The notes under the pieces: generated by a model
Seen by the model: only the letters and a program-made list of their open reading frames with translations
What the model was told of the DNA's origin: nothing
The model's database searches: none
Translations under genes and position numbers: made by a program
NCBI GenBank assembly: GCA_003212515.1
Contig: QCPL01000008.1
Span: forward strand, 1 to 64,000
Direction: 5' to 3'
Source: Prochlorococcus sp. AG-436-M02
Lineage (GTDB): Bacteria; Cyanobacteriota; Cyanobacteriia; PCC-6307; Cyanobiaceae
DNA: 64,000 nt
Part shown: positions 32,478 through 42,812 of the stretch, piece after piece
Position numbering within the stretch: position 1 is the stretch's first letter
Layout: each line of letters opens with the position of its first letter

Positions 32478-33026
32478 ATGCCATTACTTAATAACATCAC
32501 AACCCCATATGCAGAAGCATTTCTTCAAGTTGCAGAAAGCCGTAATGAAGTTGATCAGATAGTTGATCAATCCAAGTCAATTCTTGAACTTTGGGATCAA
32601 TCTCCAGAATTTAGTGATGCTATGTCATCCCCTATTCTTGAAATTGAGAGTAAGAAAAACGTCCTTGAGAAGATCTTTTCTAAAGAAGTTTCTCCTTCAT
32701 TTATGAACCTTTTAAAATTGCTTGCTGATAGGCAGCGAATAGGTTATTTGGACTCGGTTCTTGAGAGACTTCTTGAGCTTTATCGTGAACAGCGGAATAT
32801 TGCTCTTGCAACAGTCACTTCTGCAACTTCATTGACTGAGGTCCAGCAGGAAAAAATCCTTAAGACAGTTCAATCAATAGCTGGGACTGACAATCTAGAG
32901 TTAGATCTAAAAGTCGATCCTAACTTGATTGGTGGTTTTGTTATCAATGTTGGATCTAAGGTCATCGATGCAAGCCTTTCAGGACAGGTTCGGCGACTCG
33001 GCCTTGCCCTTGCAAAGGTAAGCTAG
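32478..33026 (+). CDS. atpH: ATP synthase subunit delta
   Basis: Delta (OSCP-like) ties the b/b' stator to the top of the alpha-beta head. The helical N-terminal domain includes ITTPYAEAFLQVAESRN, and the C-terminal end VDPNLIGGFVINVGSKVIDAS is the family signature. Length 182 is normal. It follows atpF with no gap, and atpA comes 66 bases later. Confidence 0.95.
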   Translation: MPLLNNITTPYAEAFLQVAESRNEVDQIVDQSKSILELWDQSPEFSDAMSSPILEIESKKNVLEKIFSKEVSPSFMNLLKLLADRQRIGYLDSVLERLLELYREQRNIALATVTSATSLTEVQQEKILKTVQSIAGTDNLELDLKVDPNLIGGFVINVGSKVIDASLSGQVRRLGLALAKVS

Positions 33027-33092
33027 CTCAGTCCTTTCCTTTTTTATTCACTCTTTTCTCCACTTTCAAACCTTTAATTAAATTCTCCTCCC

Positions 33093-34610
33093 ATGGTTTC
33101 TATACGTCCCGACGAAATTAGTTCAATCCTAAAGAAACAGATTGCTGATTATGACAAGTCAGTTTCCGTCAGCAATGTAGGTACTGTTCTACAAATTGGT
33201 GATGGAATTGCAAGAATTTATGGACTCCAGAAGGCTATGGCCGGAGAATTAGTTGAATTTGAAGATGGAACTGAAGGTATTGCTTTGAATTTAGAGGATG
33301 ACAACGTTGGAGTCGTTTTAATGGGTGAAGCCCTTGGAGTTCAAGAGGGAAGTACAGTTAAGGCTACAGGCAAGATTGCTTCTGTACCTGTTGGCGACGC
33401 AATGTTGGGGAGGGTTGTTAATCCGCTTGGGCAGCCTGTAGATGGTAATGGAGAAATTGCAACGAGTGATTCTCGTTTAATCGAGTCTTTAGCTCCTGGG
33501 ATTATTAAAAGGAAATCGGTTCATGAGCCGATGCAAACTGGTATTACCTCTATCGATGCAATGATCCCTATCGGGAGAGGACAGAGAGAGTTGATTATTG
33601 GTGATCGCCAAACAGGTAAGACAGCTATTGCTATTGATACGATCATTAATCAAAAGGGACAAGATGTTGTTTGTGTATATGTAGCAGTTGGTCAGAAATC
33701 TGCTTCTGTCGCTCAAGTTGTTGAGGTCTTACGCGAAAAAGGAGCCTTAGATTACACAATTGTTGTAAATGCGAGTGCTTCAGAAGCAGCAGCATTGCAA
33801 TATTTAGCACCTTATACAGGAGCAGCTATTGCCGAGCATTTCATGTATCAAGGTAAGGCTACATTGGTTATTTACGATGACTTGACTAAGCAGGCGCAGG
33901 CTTATCGTCAAATGTCATTATTACTTCGTCGTCCACCAGGACGAGAAGCTTATCCAGGTGATGTTTTTTATTGCCATAGTCGTTTACTTGAACGAGCTGC
34001 AAAACTCTCAGATGCAATGGGTAGTGGATCAATGACTGCTTTACCCATAATTGAAACTCAGGCTGGAGATGTATCTGCATATATCCCTACAAATGTGATT
34101 TCAATCACTGACGGTCAAATTTTCTTAAGTGCAGATCTCTTTAACTCTGGCTTAAGACCAGCTATTAACGTTGGTATTTCAGTGAGTCGTGTTGGTGGAG
34201 CAGCGCAAACTAAAGCCATTAAAAAAATAGCTGGTACTTTGAAACTTGAATTGGCTCAATTTGATGAGCTTGCTGCTTTCTCACAATTTGCCTCAGATTT
34301 GGATGAAGCTACTCAGCAACAGCTTGAAAGAGGAAAACGTTTGAGAGAACTTCTAAAACAAGCTCAATTTGCTCCTTTAAATCTTGCTGAGCAGGTTGCT
34401 GTAGTGTACGCAGGTGTAAAAGGTTTGATTGACGAAGTCCCAGTAGATCAAGTTACACAGTTTGCTGCAGAACTTCGTGAATATTTGAAAACTAGTAAGC
34501 CTGACTATATCTCTAAAGTTCTTTCCGAGAAAAAGATGAGTGATGATCTTGAGTCAGTTCTTAAAGAGTCAATCAATGAGGTTAAATCCTCCATGTTGGC
34601 ATCCGCTTAA
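33093..34610 (+). CDS. atpA: ATP synthase subunit alpha
   Basis: The non-catalytic nucleotide-binding subunit of F1, 505 residues. The P-loop is GDRQTGKT near residue 170, and the arginine finger lies in [14 protein letters not shown] near residue 364. All three domains are present. It is the seventh gene of the operon; the gamma gene follows 30 bases later. Confidence 0.98.
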   Translation: MVSIRPDEISSILKKQIADYDKSVSVSNVGTVLQIGDGIARIYGLQKAMAGELVEFEDGTEGIALNLEDDNVGVVLMGEALGVQEGSTVKATGKIASVPVGDAMLGRVVNPLGQPVDGNGEIATSDSRLIESLAPGIIKRKSVHEPMQTGITSIDAMIPIGRGQRELIIGDRQTGKTAIAIDTIINQKGQDVVCVYVAVGQKSASVAQVVEVLREKGALDYTIVVNASASEAAALQYLAPYTGAAIAEHFMYQGKATLVIYDDLTKQAQAYRQMSLLLRRPPGREAYPGDVFYCHSRLLERAAKLSDAMGSGSMTALPIIETQAGDVSAYIPTNVISITDGQIFLSADLFNSGLRPAINVGISVSRVGGAAQTKAIKKIAGTLKLELAQFDELAAFSQFASDLDEATQQQLERGKRLRELLKQAQFAPLNLAEQVAVVYAGVKGLIDEVPVDQVTQFAAELREYLKTSKPDYISKVLSEKKMSDDLESVLKESINEVKSSMLASA

Positions 34611-34640
34611 CCTTGAAGGTATCCAGGAGATTTTTATTAA

Positions 34641-35591
34641 ATGGCAAACCTAAAGGAAATTCGAGACAGGATTGTTTCTGTTAAGAATACTCGTAAGATT
34701 ACCGAGGCAATGCGATTGGTAGCAGCTGCCAAGGTAAGACGTGCTCAGGAGCAAGTACTGAGAAGTCGTCCTTTTGCTGATCGTTTGGCAAGAGTTCTTG
34801 AAAATATTCAGTCACGCATGCAGTTTGAAGCAGCTGACTCTCCGCTGCTTAAAAAACGTGAGGTTAATAAAGTCACTTTGCTTGCAGTTACTGGAGATAG
34901 AGGCCTTTGTGGTGGGTACAATACTAATGTGATTAAATCCACTGAGCAGCGCTATGGGGAGTTGAAAAGACAAGGGTTTGAAATCAATCTTGTTTTAATT
35001 GGCCGAAAAGCTATTACTTATTTTCAGAATCGAAGTAGTCAATATAATATAAGTGCTTCTTTTCAAGATCTTGAGCAGGTCCCAACATCTAAAGATGCAG
35101 AGGGGGCAACTAGTGAAGTCTTATCTGAGTTTCTGTCAGAAAGCACTGATCGAGTAGAGGTCATTTATACAAAGTTTATTAGCCTTGTAAGTTGTAATCC
35201 AGTAGTCCAGACTCTTCTACCTCTTGACCCTCAAGGGATAGCTCAAGAAAATGACGAAATTTTTAGAATTACAACTAAAGATAGCCGTTTAGTAATTGAA
35301 AAGGATTCGGCACCAGCTAATGAAGAACCAAAGTTGCCGTCTGATGTTGTTTTTGAGCAAAGTCCTGATGATTTATTGAATTCTCTTTTACCTTTATATT
35401 TGCAGAACCAACTTCTTAGAGCATTGCAAGAAGCAGCAGCTTCAGAATTAGCAAGTCGGATGACTGCCATGAACAACGCTAGTGACAATGCAAAGGAATT
35501 AGCTAAAAATCTGAATCTCACATATAACAAAGCCCGACAGGCAGCAATTACTCAAGAGATTCTTGAAGTTGTTGGTGGAGCAAGTGCATAA
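34641..35591 (+). CDS. atpG: ATP synthase subunit gamma
   Basis: The central rotor shaft, 316 residues. The N-terminal helix [21 protein letters not shown] and the C-terminal helix [17 protein letters not shown] are typical. It is longer than the bacterial form (about 290) because of the cyanobacterial/plastid insertion in the middle, but has no pair of close cysteines there, so the redox switch of plant chloroplasts is absent. Cyanobacterial literature often calls this gene atpC. Confidence 0.96.
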   Translation: MANLKEIRDRIVSVKNTRKITEAMRLVAAAKVRRAQEQVLRSRPFADRLARVLENIQSRMQFEAADSPLLKKREVNKVTLLAVTGDRGLCGGYNTNVIKSTEQRYGELKRQGFEINLVLIGRKAITYFQNRSSQYNISASFQDLEQVPTSKDAEGATSEVLSEFLSESTDRVEVIYTKFISLVSCNPVVQTLLPLDPQGIAQENDEIFRITTKDSRLVIEKDSAPANEEPKLPSDVVFEQSPDDLLNSLLPLYLQNQLLRALQEAAASELASRMTAMNNASDNAKELAKNLNLTYNKARQAAITQEILEVVGGASA

Positions 35592-35617
35592 TAAAAAGGT
35601 TTGCATTAGGTGTAGAT

Positions 35618-35812
35618 GTGAGACTTAAGTCTCTTGAATTAAAGCTAGAATGGCCAGAGAATATACCAATCCAAGGCCTACGCAGATATGTTTTAGAGGA
35701 ATTAAGAAACTCTGGTGAACCTATTAGGTGGGCTATTACAAGTATTGTCTTTTCTCCTAAGTCACAATGGAGAAGAGAATTAACTGTTGAAGCTGTTGTA
35801 ATTTTGACTTGA
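35618..35812 (+). CDS. hypothetical protein, 64 aa
   Basis: A small protein starting at GTG, 26 bases after the gamma gene. It reads like one alpha/beta unit: LKSLELKLEWPENIPIQGLR, then a helix, then AITSIVFSPKSQWRRELTVEAVVIL. No named family is recognised. The next gene (DUF3326) starts four bases after its stop, so the pair is probably co-translated and may be the tail of the atp transcript. Confidence 0.72.
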   Translation: MRLKSLELKLEWPENIPIQGLRRYVLEELRNSGEPIRWAITSIVFSPKSQWRRELTVEAVVILT

Positions 35813-35816
35813 CCTA

Positions 35817-36917
35817 GTGAATCTTTCTATTCCGTTACCAACTCTTTTGCTAATCCCTTCAGGCATAGGATGTGAAGTTGGAGGATATGCTGGCGATGCT
35901 ATCCCTTCTGCGCGTTTGCTTGCAGCGGCAAGTGGGTGTTTAATTACTCATCCAAATGTAATGAATGGAGCATCTCTTTATTGGAATGATGAGCGAATCC
36001 AATATGTAGAAGGTTTTTCAATTGATAGATTTGCGTGTGGAGATCTCTTCTTAAGACCTACTCGTAATCAGAAAGTTGGAGTGTTATTAGATGCAGGCTT
36101 AGAGTCAGATCTTCGTCAGATGCATTTACAAGTAATTGAAGGTTGTCGTGCAACTTTAGGTCTTGATATTGGCCCAGTAGTTTTGACAGAAACGCCTCTT
36201 GAAATATCTACTTCGACATTAGTTAGTGGAGTTAGCTGGGGTGAACTTACTAACTTAGAGCCATTATTAAATGCAGGCGAGAAGCTCAAGGAGGAAGGGG
36301 CAACGGCTATAGCTGTGATTACTAGATTCCCCGATCAATTAGACGACGAAGATTTAGATGCCTATCGGCAAGGGAAAGGAGTGGATCTGATTGCAGGTTG
36401 TGAGGCTGTTCTTAGTCATGTATTGGTTCGTCATTTAGGTATTCCATGTGCGCATGCCCCTGCATTGGCTCCATTAGAAATTGAATATTGTTTAGATCCT
36501 CGTGTAGCTGGAGAAGAGTTGGGGCACACATTTTTACCTTGCGTTTTAGTTGGTTTAAGCCGTGCACCGGATCTTGTCAGTCTTGAAGCAATGAAACAAA
36601 ACACGATTATTGGCAGTTCAGACTTAATCAACATCGAACAGGTAGGAGCTGTAATTGCTCCTCAGGGGGCATTGGGAGGAGCCGCTGTTTTAGGATGTTT
36701 AGAGAGAAGAATTCCCTTGATTGCTGTTTCCAATCCTGGACTCTTAAATGTAGATTTAGAAGCTCTAGGATTATCAGTTAATGGAACTATTCAAGGAAGA
36801 ATGCGCGTTTGTAGTGCTTCTAATTATATGGAGGCAGCTGGTATTGTACTTGCATTGAGAGAAGGTATTTCGATTCCTTCTTTAAGTCGACCAATTAAAA
36901 GAGTTTCTGTAATTTGA
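35817..36917 (+). CDS. DUF3326 family protein
   Basis: A 366-residue soluble protein with PSGIGCEVGGYAGDAIPSAR near the start and several glycine-rich segments (GAVIAPQGALGGAAVLGCL). This matches what I recall of DUF3326, kept in cyanobacteria and plants, function unknown. The start is GTG. It may be co-transcribed with the 64-aa gene before it. It converges on ald. Confidence 0.85.
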   Translation: MNLSIPLPTLLLIPSGIGCEVGGYAGDAIPSARLLAAASGCLITHPNVMNGASLYWNDERIQYVEGFSIDRFACGDLFLRPTRNQKVGVLLDAGLESDLRQMHLQVIEGCRATLGLDIGPVVLTETPLEISTSTLVSGVSWGELTNLEPLLNAGEKLKEEGATAIAVITRFPDQLDDEDLDAYRQGKGVDLIAGCEAVLSHVLVRHLGIPCAHAPALAPLEIEYCLDPRVAGEELGHTFLPCVLVGLSRAPDLVSLEAMKQNTIIGSSDLINIEQVGAVIAPQGALGGAAVLGCLERRIPLIAVSNPGLLNVDLEALGLSVNGTIQGRMRVCSASNYMEAAGIVLALREGISIPSLSRPIKRVSVI

Positions 36918-36923
36918 GAATTA

Positions 36924-38063
36924 TTAATTCAAGCAAGCCATGGGATGCCTTGGTTGGGCACCAATAGCTTTTGCGACACCTGGATGGCAAATTGAACCAC
37001 CTATTGTGTTAAGTCCAGAAACTATTTCTGGACGCTCAGTAAGTGAACCTTCAAGTCCTCGACCAGCAATGCAAAGAATATATGGAAGGGTAACACTAAG
37101 CAATGCTTCGGTTGATGTAAATGGGACAGCGCCAGGCATATTGCTTACGGCATAATGCTGAATCCCTTCAATATTGATAGTAGGATTAGTATGAGTTGTC
37201 TCAACACTGGTAGCAATACAGCCGCCTTGATCAATAGATACATCAACAATTACTGAGTTGGGTTTCATTTGAGTCACCATGCTTTTATCTACGAGTGTTG
37301 GTGCTCTGCCACCTGGAGTTAGTACAGCCCCAATCACTAGATCAGCTGATGGTATTAGTCTTTCCAGAAGCCCTCTACTACTTACTATGCTTTCTAAACG
37401 ACCTCGTCGATGAGCTTCAAGTTTACGCAGTCTTTCTGGTGATCGATCTAGCAACATTACTTCTGCATCCATTGCTGCTGCTAGTCTGGCTGCATTCCAT
37501 CCTACTGTCCCAGCTCCTAGAACAATAACTCTTGCAGGCCTGACTCCAGTACATCCGCCAATCAAGATGCCTCTACCTCCATGAGGCTTTTCAAGTAAAT
37601 GGGAACCAACTTGAGCTGCTAGTCTTCCAGCAATTTCACTCATTGGGGCAAGTAAGGGTAACGTTCCATCTTCCATCTGAACTGTCTCATAGCCTATGCT
37701 TGTTGTACCTGCTTTTAACAAGGCTTCTCCAACTTTCGGATATGCTGCTAGATGTAGATACGTCAATAGAACCATATCTTCTCTAAGTAACTTATATTCT
37801 TCTTCTTGGGGCTCTTTAACTTTGACAACCAGATGTGCAGACCAGGCTCCATCTCGATCAACGATGGTAGCTCCTGCTTCAGCAAATGAGTTGTCAGAAA
37901 TCCCGACACCCTTACCAGCCTCTGATTGCACTCTAACCTCTAGTCCTTGTGTTACAAGTTCTTTTACGCCATCTGGAGTAATGGCAACTCGAAGTTCATC
38001 TGATTTGATTTCTTTAGGGATGCCAATACTTGAGATTGGTGCGGATAATACTGATGAGGGCAT
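36924..38063 (-). CDS. ald: alanine dehydrogenase
   Basis: Ald interconverts alanine and pyruvate plus ammonia with NAD. The N-terminal KSDELRVAITPDGVKELV carries the substrate-binding arginine, KVKEPQ the lysine region, and VIVLGAGTVGWNAARLAAAM the NAD fold. Length 379 is normal. It lies 59 bases downstream of nadE on the same strand, possibly sharing its transcript. A pyridine nucleotide transhydrogenase is excluded by length and the Ald-type C-terminus. Confidence 0.94.
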   Translation of the reverse strand: MPSSVLSAPISSIGIPKEIKSDELRVAITPDGVKELVTQGLEVRVQSEAGKGVGISDNSFAEAGATIVDRDGAWSAHLVVKVKEPQEEEYKLLREDMVLLTYLHLAAYPKVGEALLKAGTTSIGYETVQMEDGTLPLLAPMSEIAGRLAAQVGSHLLEKPHGGRGILIGGCTGVRPARVIVLGAGTVGWNAARLAAAMDAEVMLLDRSPERLRKLEAHRRGRLESIVSSRGLLERLIPSADLVIGAVLTPGGRAPTLVDKSMVTQMKPNSVIVDVSIDQGGCIATSVETTHTNPTINIEGIQHYAVSNMPGAVPFTSTEALLSVTLPYILCIAGRGLEGSLTERPEIVSGLNTIGGSICHPGVAKAIGAQPRHPMACLN

Positions 38064-38122
38064 TTAACTTTGGAGTTTTTAGAGCGATTTCCTTTCGGTT
38101 TGATCTATTGGCTTCTTTCTTA

Positions 38123-39820
38123 TTATGTTGAGGCAATAGGTTTTCTCCAACCACTCCCAAATGCTTGATTACTTACTTTTAATACAGGAGGAGCCTGGCG
38201 CCTTTTAAATTCGGCTTTTTTCAGTAATTTCTGGATTTTTTCTATTAAATCTGTACCATATTTTTGCTGGATAAGTGTTGAGGGATCATTATCTTCTTCT
38301 ATGAGTTCTTTAAGGATTGGATCAAGTATTTCATAGTCAGGTAATGAGTCACTGTCAAATTGATTTGGCCTAAGCTCAGCACTAGGAGCTTTAGTACGAA
38401 TAGATCTTCCTACTAGAGCCTCGTTTTCAGGAAGCATCAAAGACTTTCTGCATTGACAAGCTTTGTTGCTATCAAGCCAGTTACATAAATTGAATACACT
38501 GGTTTTATACAGATCTCCTATGACAGAAAGCCCACCATTCATGTCCCCATAGAGCGTGCAGTATCCAACAGCATACTCTGATTTATTACCTGTCGATAAA
38601 AGGAGATGTTTTTGCTCATTTGCTATTGCCATCAGAAGAGTCCCTCTAATACGTGCTTGTAGATTTTCAGCAGTTAACCCTTGAGGGATTTCCCCTAGTG
38701 ATGCTTTAAGGCTTGTATCGTAGCTATGCATAAGTGGTGTAATGGGGATGACTTCTGTTTGAATATCGAGTCTTTTTGCAAGATCTTTTGCATCTTTGAC
38801 AGAACTTTCTGAACTCCATGGCGATGGCATTAGTATCGCTAAGACGTTATCTGCTCCAAGTGCAGCGCAGGCAATAATAGCTACTAAAGCAGAGTCAATA
38901 CCACCACTTAAGCCTAGTATAACACTTTTAAAGCCACATTTTGCTACGTAATCACGTAAGCCGAGTACTAATACTTTTAGAAGTATCTCTTCTTTATCAG
39001 GGGAATTTAGAGAGGGGACTGTTTCCTTTTTAAAGGTGCTATCCCAGATAGAAGTCGATTCTCGACACAAAGGAAGTGAATGAGTTATTAGTCCTTTCCT
39101 ATCGGTAACAAAACTTGCACCATCAAAGATCAGCTCATCATTCCCGCCGACTTGATTGAGATATACAACAGGACAATTAAGACGCTTAGCAGCCTTAGAA
39201 GCTATTCTTTGACGTATTAGCTTCTTATTATAAGTAAAAGGAGAAGCAGAGAGATTAAGAAGCAGATCTATTTCTTTGTTGGCTAGATCAGCGATAGGAT
39301 CAGGTCCTAGGACACGCTGCCCTTGAATTTTTTCTTCTACCCAGAGATCTTCACAAATTGTCACTCCTATATGCCATAATTTGTCGTCAATTTCTAGTTC
39401 TAGGCATCCTGAGCTTTTTGCAGCTCTAAAGTAGCGCTTTTCATCAAATACGTCATAGGTGGGGAGTAATTGTTTCCTGCCGATGATTTCCCATCCTTTT
39501 TTGCTAACAAGCGCAATGGAATTAAATAATTGTGGTATTTGTAGATCAGCTGTTGGCTCAGCGATCCCAACTAAAACAGCTAGTTGAGATGCATTGTTAT
39601 TAAGGTGAGATGCAATTGTGTCTAAGAATATCCATTGACTCTCTAGAAGAGGTTTATTGAATAGTAAGTCTCTTGCTGGATAGCCTAATAGTGATAATTC
39701 TGGAGTGATTACAAGATTTGCATTGTTCTCAGACGCTTTTTGGCAGCTATTGATGATTTTTGCACAGTTGCCTTTTAGATCACCGATTAATGGATTCAGT
39801 TGTGCTAGACAAAGTCTCAT
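38123..39820 (-). CDS. nadE: glutamine-dependent NAD+ synthetase
   Basis: A 565-residue two-domain enzyme. The nitrilase-type glutaminase half (to about residue 270) holds TPELSLLGYP and VTICEDLWVE with the nucleophile cysteine. The synthetase half holds the ATP-pyrophosphatase loop LGLSGGIDSAL. Ammonia from glutamine amidates nicotinate adenine dinucleotide. nadD ends two bases upstream, so the last two steps of NAD synthesis are encoded together. Confidence 0.96.
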   Translation of the reverse strand: MRLCLAQLNPLIGDLKGNCAKIINSCQKASENNANLVITPELSLLGYPARDLLFNKPLLESQWIFLDTIASHLNNNASQLAVLVGIAEPTADLQIPQLFNSIALVSKKGWEIIGRKQLLPTYDVFDEKRYFRAAKSSGCLELEIDDKLWHIGVTICEDLWVEEKIQGQRVLGPDPIADLANKEIDLLLNLSASPFTYNKKLIRQRIASKAAKRLNCPVVYLNQVGGNDELIFDGASFVTDRKGLITHSLPLCRESTSIWDSTFKKETVPSLNSPDKEEILLKVLVLGLRDYVAKCGFKSVILGLSGGIDSALVAIIACAALGADNVLAILMPSPWSSESSVKDAKDLAKRLDIQTEVIPITPLMHSYDTSLKASLGEIPQGLTAENLQARIRGTLLMAIANEQKHLLLSTGNKSEYAVGYCTLYGDMNGGLSVIGDLYKTSVFNLCNWLDSNKACQCRKSLMLPENEALVGRSIRTKAPSAELRPNQFDSDSLPDYEILDPILKELIEEDNDPSTLIQQKYGTDLIEKIQKLLKKAEFKRRQAPPVLKVSNQAFGSGWRKPIAST

Positions 39821-39822
39821 TA

Positions 39823-40410
39823 TTATTGTTGTTGAGAAATACCATAAAGATTCTTTTGTTTAAGAATGGGTAGGATTGCTTTTGGTATATATGACAGGTG
39901 TGGGCTAGAGTGAATAGCTGAACTTGCTGAAGCAGGGATATCCAATGGTAATACAATAGTATCCCCACCCATTTTTTTGATCACATTTAATTCAGAGTTG
40001 TTGATGGGCCAGCCTTGACGAGGAACAATACCAATTTGTGCTCTATTAACTACCTTCTCTGCTTCAAACCAATTGGGGATAGAGCTTACTAGATCGCTAC
40101 CAATAATTAACATTAAGCGTTTATCTGGCCAGAAAACTTTTGCATGTTCGAGGGTTATTAGTGTCCATTGATTGCTTAAACCTTGTCTTAGTTCTAAATT
40201 GGGTAGATTAATAGCATTAACTAATATATCAAGGAGTTCGTGACGTTGTTCAAGCGATGTTCGATGTTCTTTCCAAGGATTATTGCTTGCCCAAGTCACG
40301 ACCTTTGGGAAAAGCTTGCTTAAAGCAATAAAGAGAGCTTTGTGACCAGTTGTGGGAGGATCTGCACTTGTCCCAATTAAAGCTATAGAATTAAATCTTG
40401 TTTTTTTCAT
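39823..40410 (-). CDS. nadD: nicotinate-nucleotide adenylyltransferase
   Basis: NadD joins nicotinate mononucleotide to AMP. The nucleotidyltransferase motif appears as GTSADPPTTGHKAL near the N-terminus, a variant of the GxFxPxHxGH pattern, and a late PASASSAIHSS region carries the other ATP-binding motif. At 195 residues it is normal. Its start overlaps the GTPase stop as ATGA (40410-40407), and nadE follows two bases after its stop. Confidence 0.92.
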   Translation of the reverse strand: MKKTRFNSIALIGTSADPPTTGHKALFIALSKLFPKVVTWASNNPWKEHRTSLEQRHELLDILVNAINLPNLELRQGLSNQWTLITLEHAKVFWPDKRLMLIIGSDLVSSIPNWFEAEKVVNRAQIGIVPRQGWPINNSELNVIKKMGGDTIVLPLDIPASASSAIHSSPHLSYIPKAILPILKQKNLYGISQQQ

Positions 40411-41726
40411 GGTAAGAGACTTGGATTATAGCTTTTTTTATTACTGCTAATATTCCAATTAAAAAGAAATTGATTCAAATATGAGTTGTCTCTGATAAGT
40501 TTTCGTAGAATCAAGCTTGGATTACTGCCTGGTATATTGTTGTTTTGTAGAAGCTCTTGTGCTGCCAACCGTCCAGTTACTTTTGTTGTATGAACCGCAA
40601 CAGCGGCTTGAGCGATAGCTACGGGTGCTGCGGACAAAATACTTATGCCTCCTGTGAATGGAGATGCAAGAAATAGAAGGTGCTGTATTGCGGATAAAGT
40701 CAATTGAATGCTAAGTTGCACCCCGCCGAGCAAGCCATTGTGGACAGAGAGTTTCTGTAAAAGCTTTCGTGCAGAATTTCCTTTTAATTCTAATCCATAT
40801 ATTTTACTTAGTTGAATAACCAGGGCAGTATCTAAAGCTAATCCTGCTGCAAGATCAAACATAAGTAGCGGGTTCGCTGCAACACCAGATGCTTTGATAG
40901 CGGCAAACTTACCAATAAGACCTTGAGCTTCTGACTTTCTTCTTTTAAGTCGTCTACTTTTAAGAGCAAGATAAAATGACTCTGCTTGCCTTAGAGTATT
41001 CAGTATTAGAAAAGTATGACCTTGTTTTTCTAAAACATTAAGCAACGTCTTCTTAAGTGAAAATACATCTGCGAAAGACTCTTGACGTCGGACTCTCCCA
41101 TCTGAGAATATCCTTGCTTCCCGTGGTGCTGCTGAGACAGTCTCAATGGCGAGGTTCTTGGCGGAATTGGGGAGACGGCTTCTGATGCTTTTAACGATTT
41201 TTTCCTTTTCTTTGGAGTCCCATTGGTCACATCTATTTAAAATTAAAATTACCGGCTTGCCATTATTTATAAGTTCTTTCAAAGCTTTAAGCTCTATACT
41301 GGTTATATCGCTGTCCAGAACTAATAATACTAAGTCTGAATGAAGAGCAACATTGAAAGCTAGACATTCTCTTCTCTTTGCAGCAATTTCGTTGATCCCA
41401 GGTATATCAACTAATTCAATTGTCTGAAGATTTGTACTTAGCTGATTTGATATGACCCCTTTTTCTTTACGAGTGAAGCCATGTGCAATATCAGCATCAA
41501 AAACCTTTTTGCCAAGTACTGCATTCAGTAGGCTTGATTTCCCTACTCCTACTCTTCCAAAGGCAGTAACTCTAATATGTCTATTTTCTAAATGATTGAT
41601 TTGTTTGCTTAGTTCTTGAATTTCCCCATCAAGTTGAACCTTCTCTAAGGCGCTTAGCTCTAAGCATTCCTTCCATTCTTTAAGTAAACCACCATAATTT
41701 TTCTGTATGAGTTGAGAACGTGTCAT
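40407..41726 (-). CDS. Era/dynamin-like GTPase with hydrophobic C-terminal region
   Basis: A 439-residue protein. The GTP-binding motifs are AFGRVGVGKSSLLNAVLG (G1), ELVDIPGINE (G3) and ILNRCDQW (G4), following a short coiled-coil. Residues about 280-400 are hydrophobic and resemble the DUF697 region that anchors related GTPases to membranes. I choose ATG 41726, which gives an ATGA overlap with the upstream gene, over the longer ORF from 41747. Coupling to nadD is strict, but a functional link is not evident. Confidence 0.85.
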   Translation of the reverse strand: MTRSQLIQKNYGGLLKEWKECLELSALEKVQLDGEIQELSKQINHLENRHIRVTAFGRVGVGKSSLLNAVLGKKVFDADIAHGFTRKEKGVISNQLSTNLQTIELVDIPGINEIAAKRRECLAFNVALHSDLVLLVLDSDITSIELKALKELINNGKPVILILNRCDQWDSKEKEKIVKSIRSRLPNSAKNLAIETVSAAPREARIFSDGRVRRQESFADVFSLKKTLLNVLEKQGHTFLILNTLRQAESFYLALKSRRLKRRKSEAQGLIGKFAAIKASGVAANPLLMFDLAAGLALDTALVIQLSKIYGLELKGNSARKLLQKLSVHNGLLGGVQLSIQLTLSAIQHLLFLASPFTGGISILSAAPVAIAQAAVAVHTTKVTGRLAAQELLQNNNIPGSNPSLILRKLIRDNSYLNQFLFNWNISSNKKSYNPSLLP

Positions 41727-42709
41727 TTCTTTGATTTTCTCCACCAACCAGCCAAAACAGCTAATACTGCTTCAGCTCCTATCAATCCTACGAAACCACC
41801 AAACTCATCAACAACTACTCTTACACCTTTCTTGTCTTTGTTGAAAGAAGTTAGCAATCGATCAGCCCTAATCATTTCCGGTACGAACTCTACTGCCTCA
41901 CAAAGATCGATAGGTGTTAATTGCGCATGACCTTGCACCAATGCAGCGAGTAAACGTTCTCGTTTTGCTATTCCTAATACTTTGTCTACTTCTTTCCCAA
42001 GGACAACCCAATTTTGAGAATTATTCGTTAATAACAAAGGTTTTAAATTCAATAATTTAGTAGCACCATCAAGAGTGGGTGCCGCTACTCTTGGAGTCAT
42101 AAGATCTCTAGCAGTTAAGTCATTAAGTTGAAAAACTTTACCTATCATTGCTGCCTCATCAGCTTCAATTTGACCTTTTTGCAAGCCTAGTCTTGCCATT
42201 TGTCTGATCTCTTCTTCATCAGTCGTAATTTCATTTTCTGCTGTTATGACCGGTATCAAATGCTCTAGTGGAAGAATTAATGGACGCATTAATACACTTA
42301 AAAGATGAAGTATCGGTGCACTAATTAATGAAATTTGTAAAGAAAGTTTTGCACCTATTGATTTGGGAAGAATTTCACCAAGGAGAAGAACTAAAATCGT
42401 CAAACATATTGAAAATAAAGCTCGATCTAACCCAGCATTAAATACAAAAGTTGCATAGATACCTAACATCAAACTTCCAAAGATATTAAAACTGTTATTT
42501 GCAATAGTTAGAACCGTGAGTGTTCTCCCAAGACGATGTCTTAACTTAGCCAATCTCTTTGCCCCTCTTACTGTGGGATGCTCTGCAGCAAGTTCATGGA
42601 CTCTTAAGGGGTTTACGGTTAAAAGAGCTGCTTCTACTCCTGAACAAAATGCAGAACCGATTAATACAACTGCAACAAGAATTGTTAGGAATAGAATGTC
42701 AGTATTCAT
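41723..42709 (-). CDS. DUF21/CNNM-type membrane protein (CorC/HlyC family)
   Basis: A 328-residue protein with an N-terminal DUF21 membrane domain (ILVAVVLIGSAFCSGVEAALL and GEILPKSIGAKLS) and a paired CBS region starting with LTARDLMTPR. The family includes magnesium/cobalt transport proteins of the CNNM/CorB type. The usual C-terminal CorC/HlyC domain is short or missing. It is the first gene of a four-gene leftward set ending in nadE, and is divergent from pepP. Confidence 0.88.
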   Translation of the reverse strand: MNTDILFLTILVAVVLIGSAFCSGVEAALLTVNPLRVHELAAEHPTVRGAKRLAKLRHRLGRTLTVLTIANNSFNIFGSLMLGIYATFVFNAGLDRALFSICLTILVLLLGEILPKSIGAKLSLQISLISAPILHLLSVLMRPLILPLEHLIPVITAENEITTDEEEIRQMARLGLQKGQIEADEAAMIGKVFQLNDLTARDLMTPRVAAPTLDGATKLLNLKPLLLTNNSQNWVVLGKEVDKVLGIAKRERLLAALVQGHAQLTPIDLCEAVEFVPEMIRADRLLTSFNKDKKGVRVVVDEFGGFVGLIGAEAVLAVLAGWWRKSKK

Positions 42710-42812
42710 GCCTGGGGGATCTTCAGTGATTTTGAAGAATCATTAGACCCTCATTTTCCATGATGTTTGCATTCATGCCATCCTTAAGGATTTAATTGAT
42801 TATGAAGTTATT

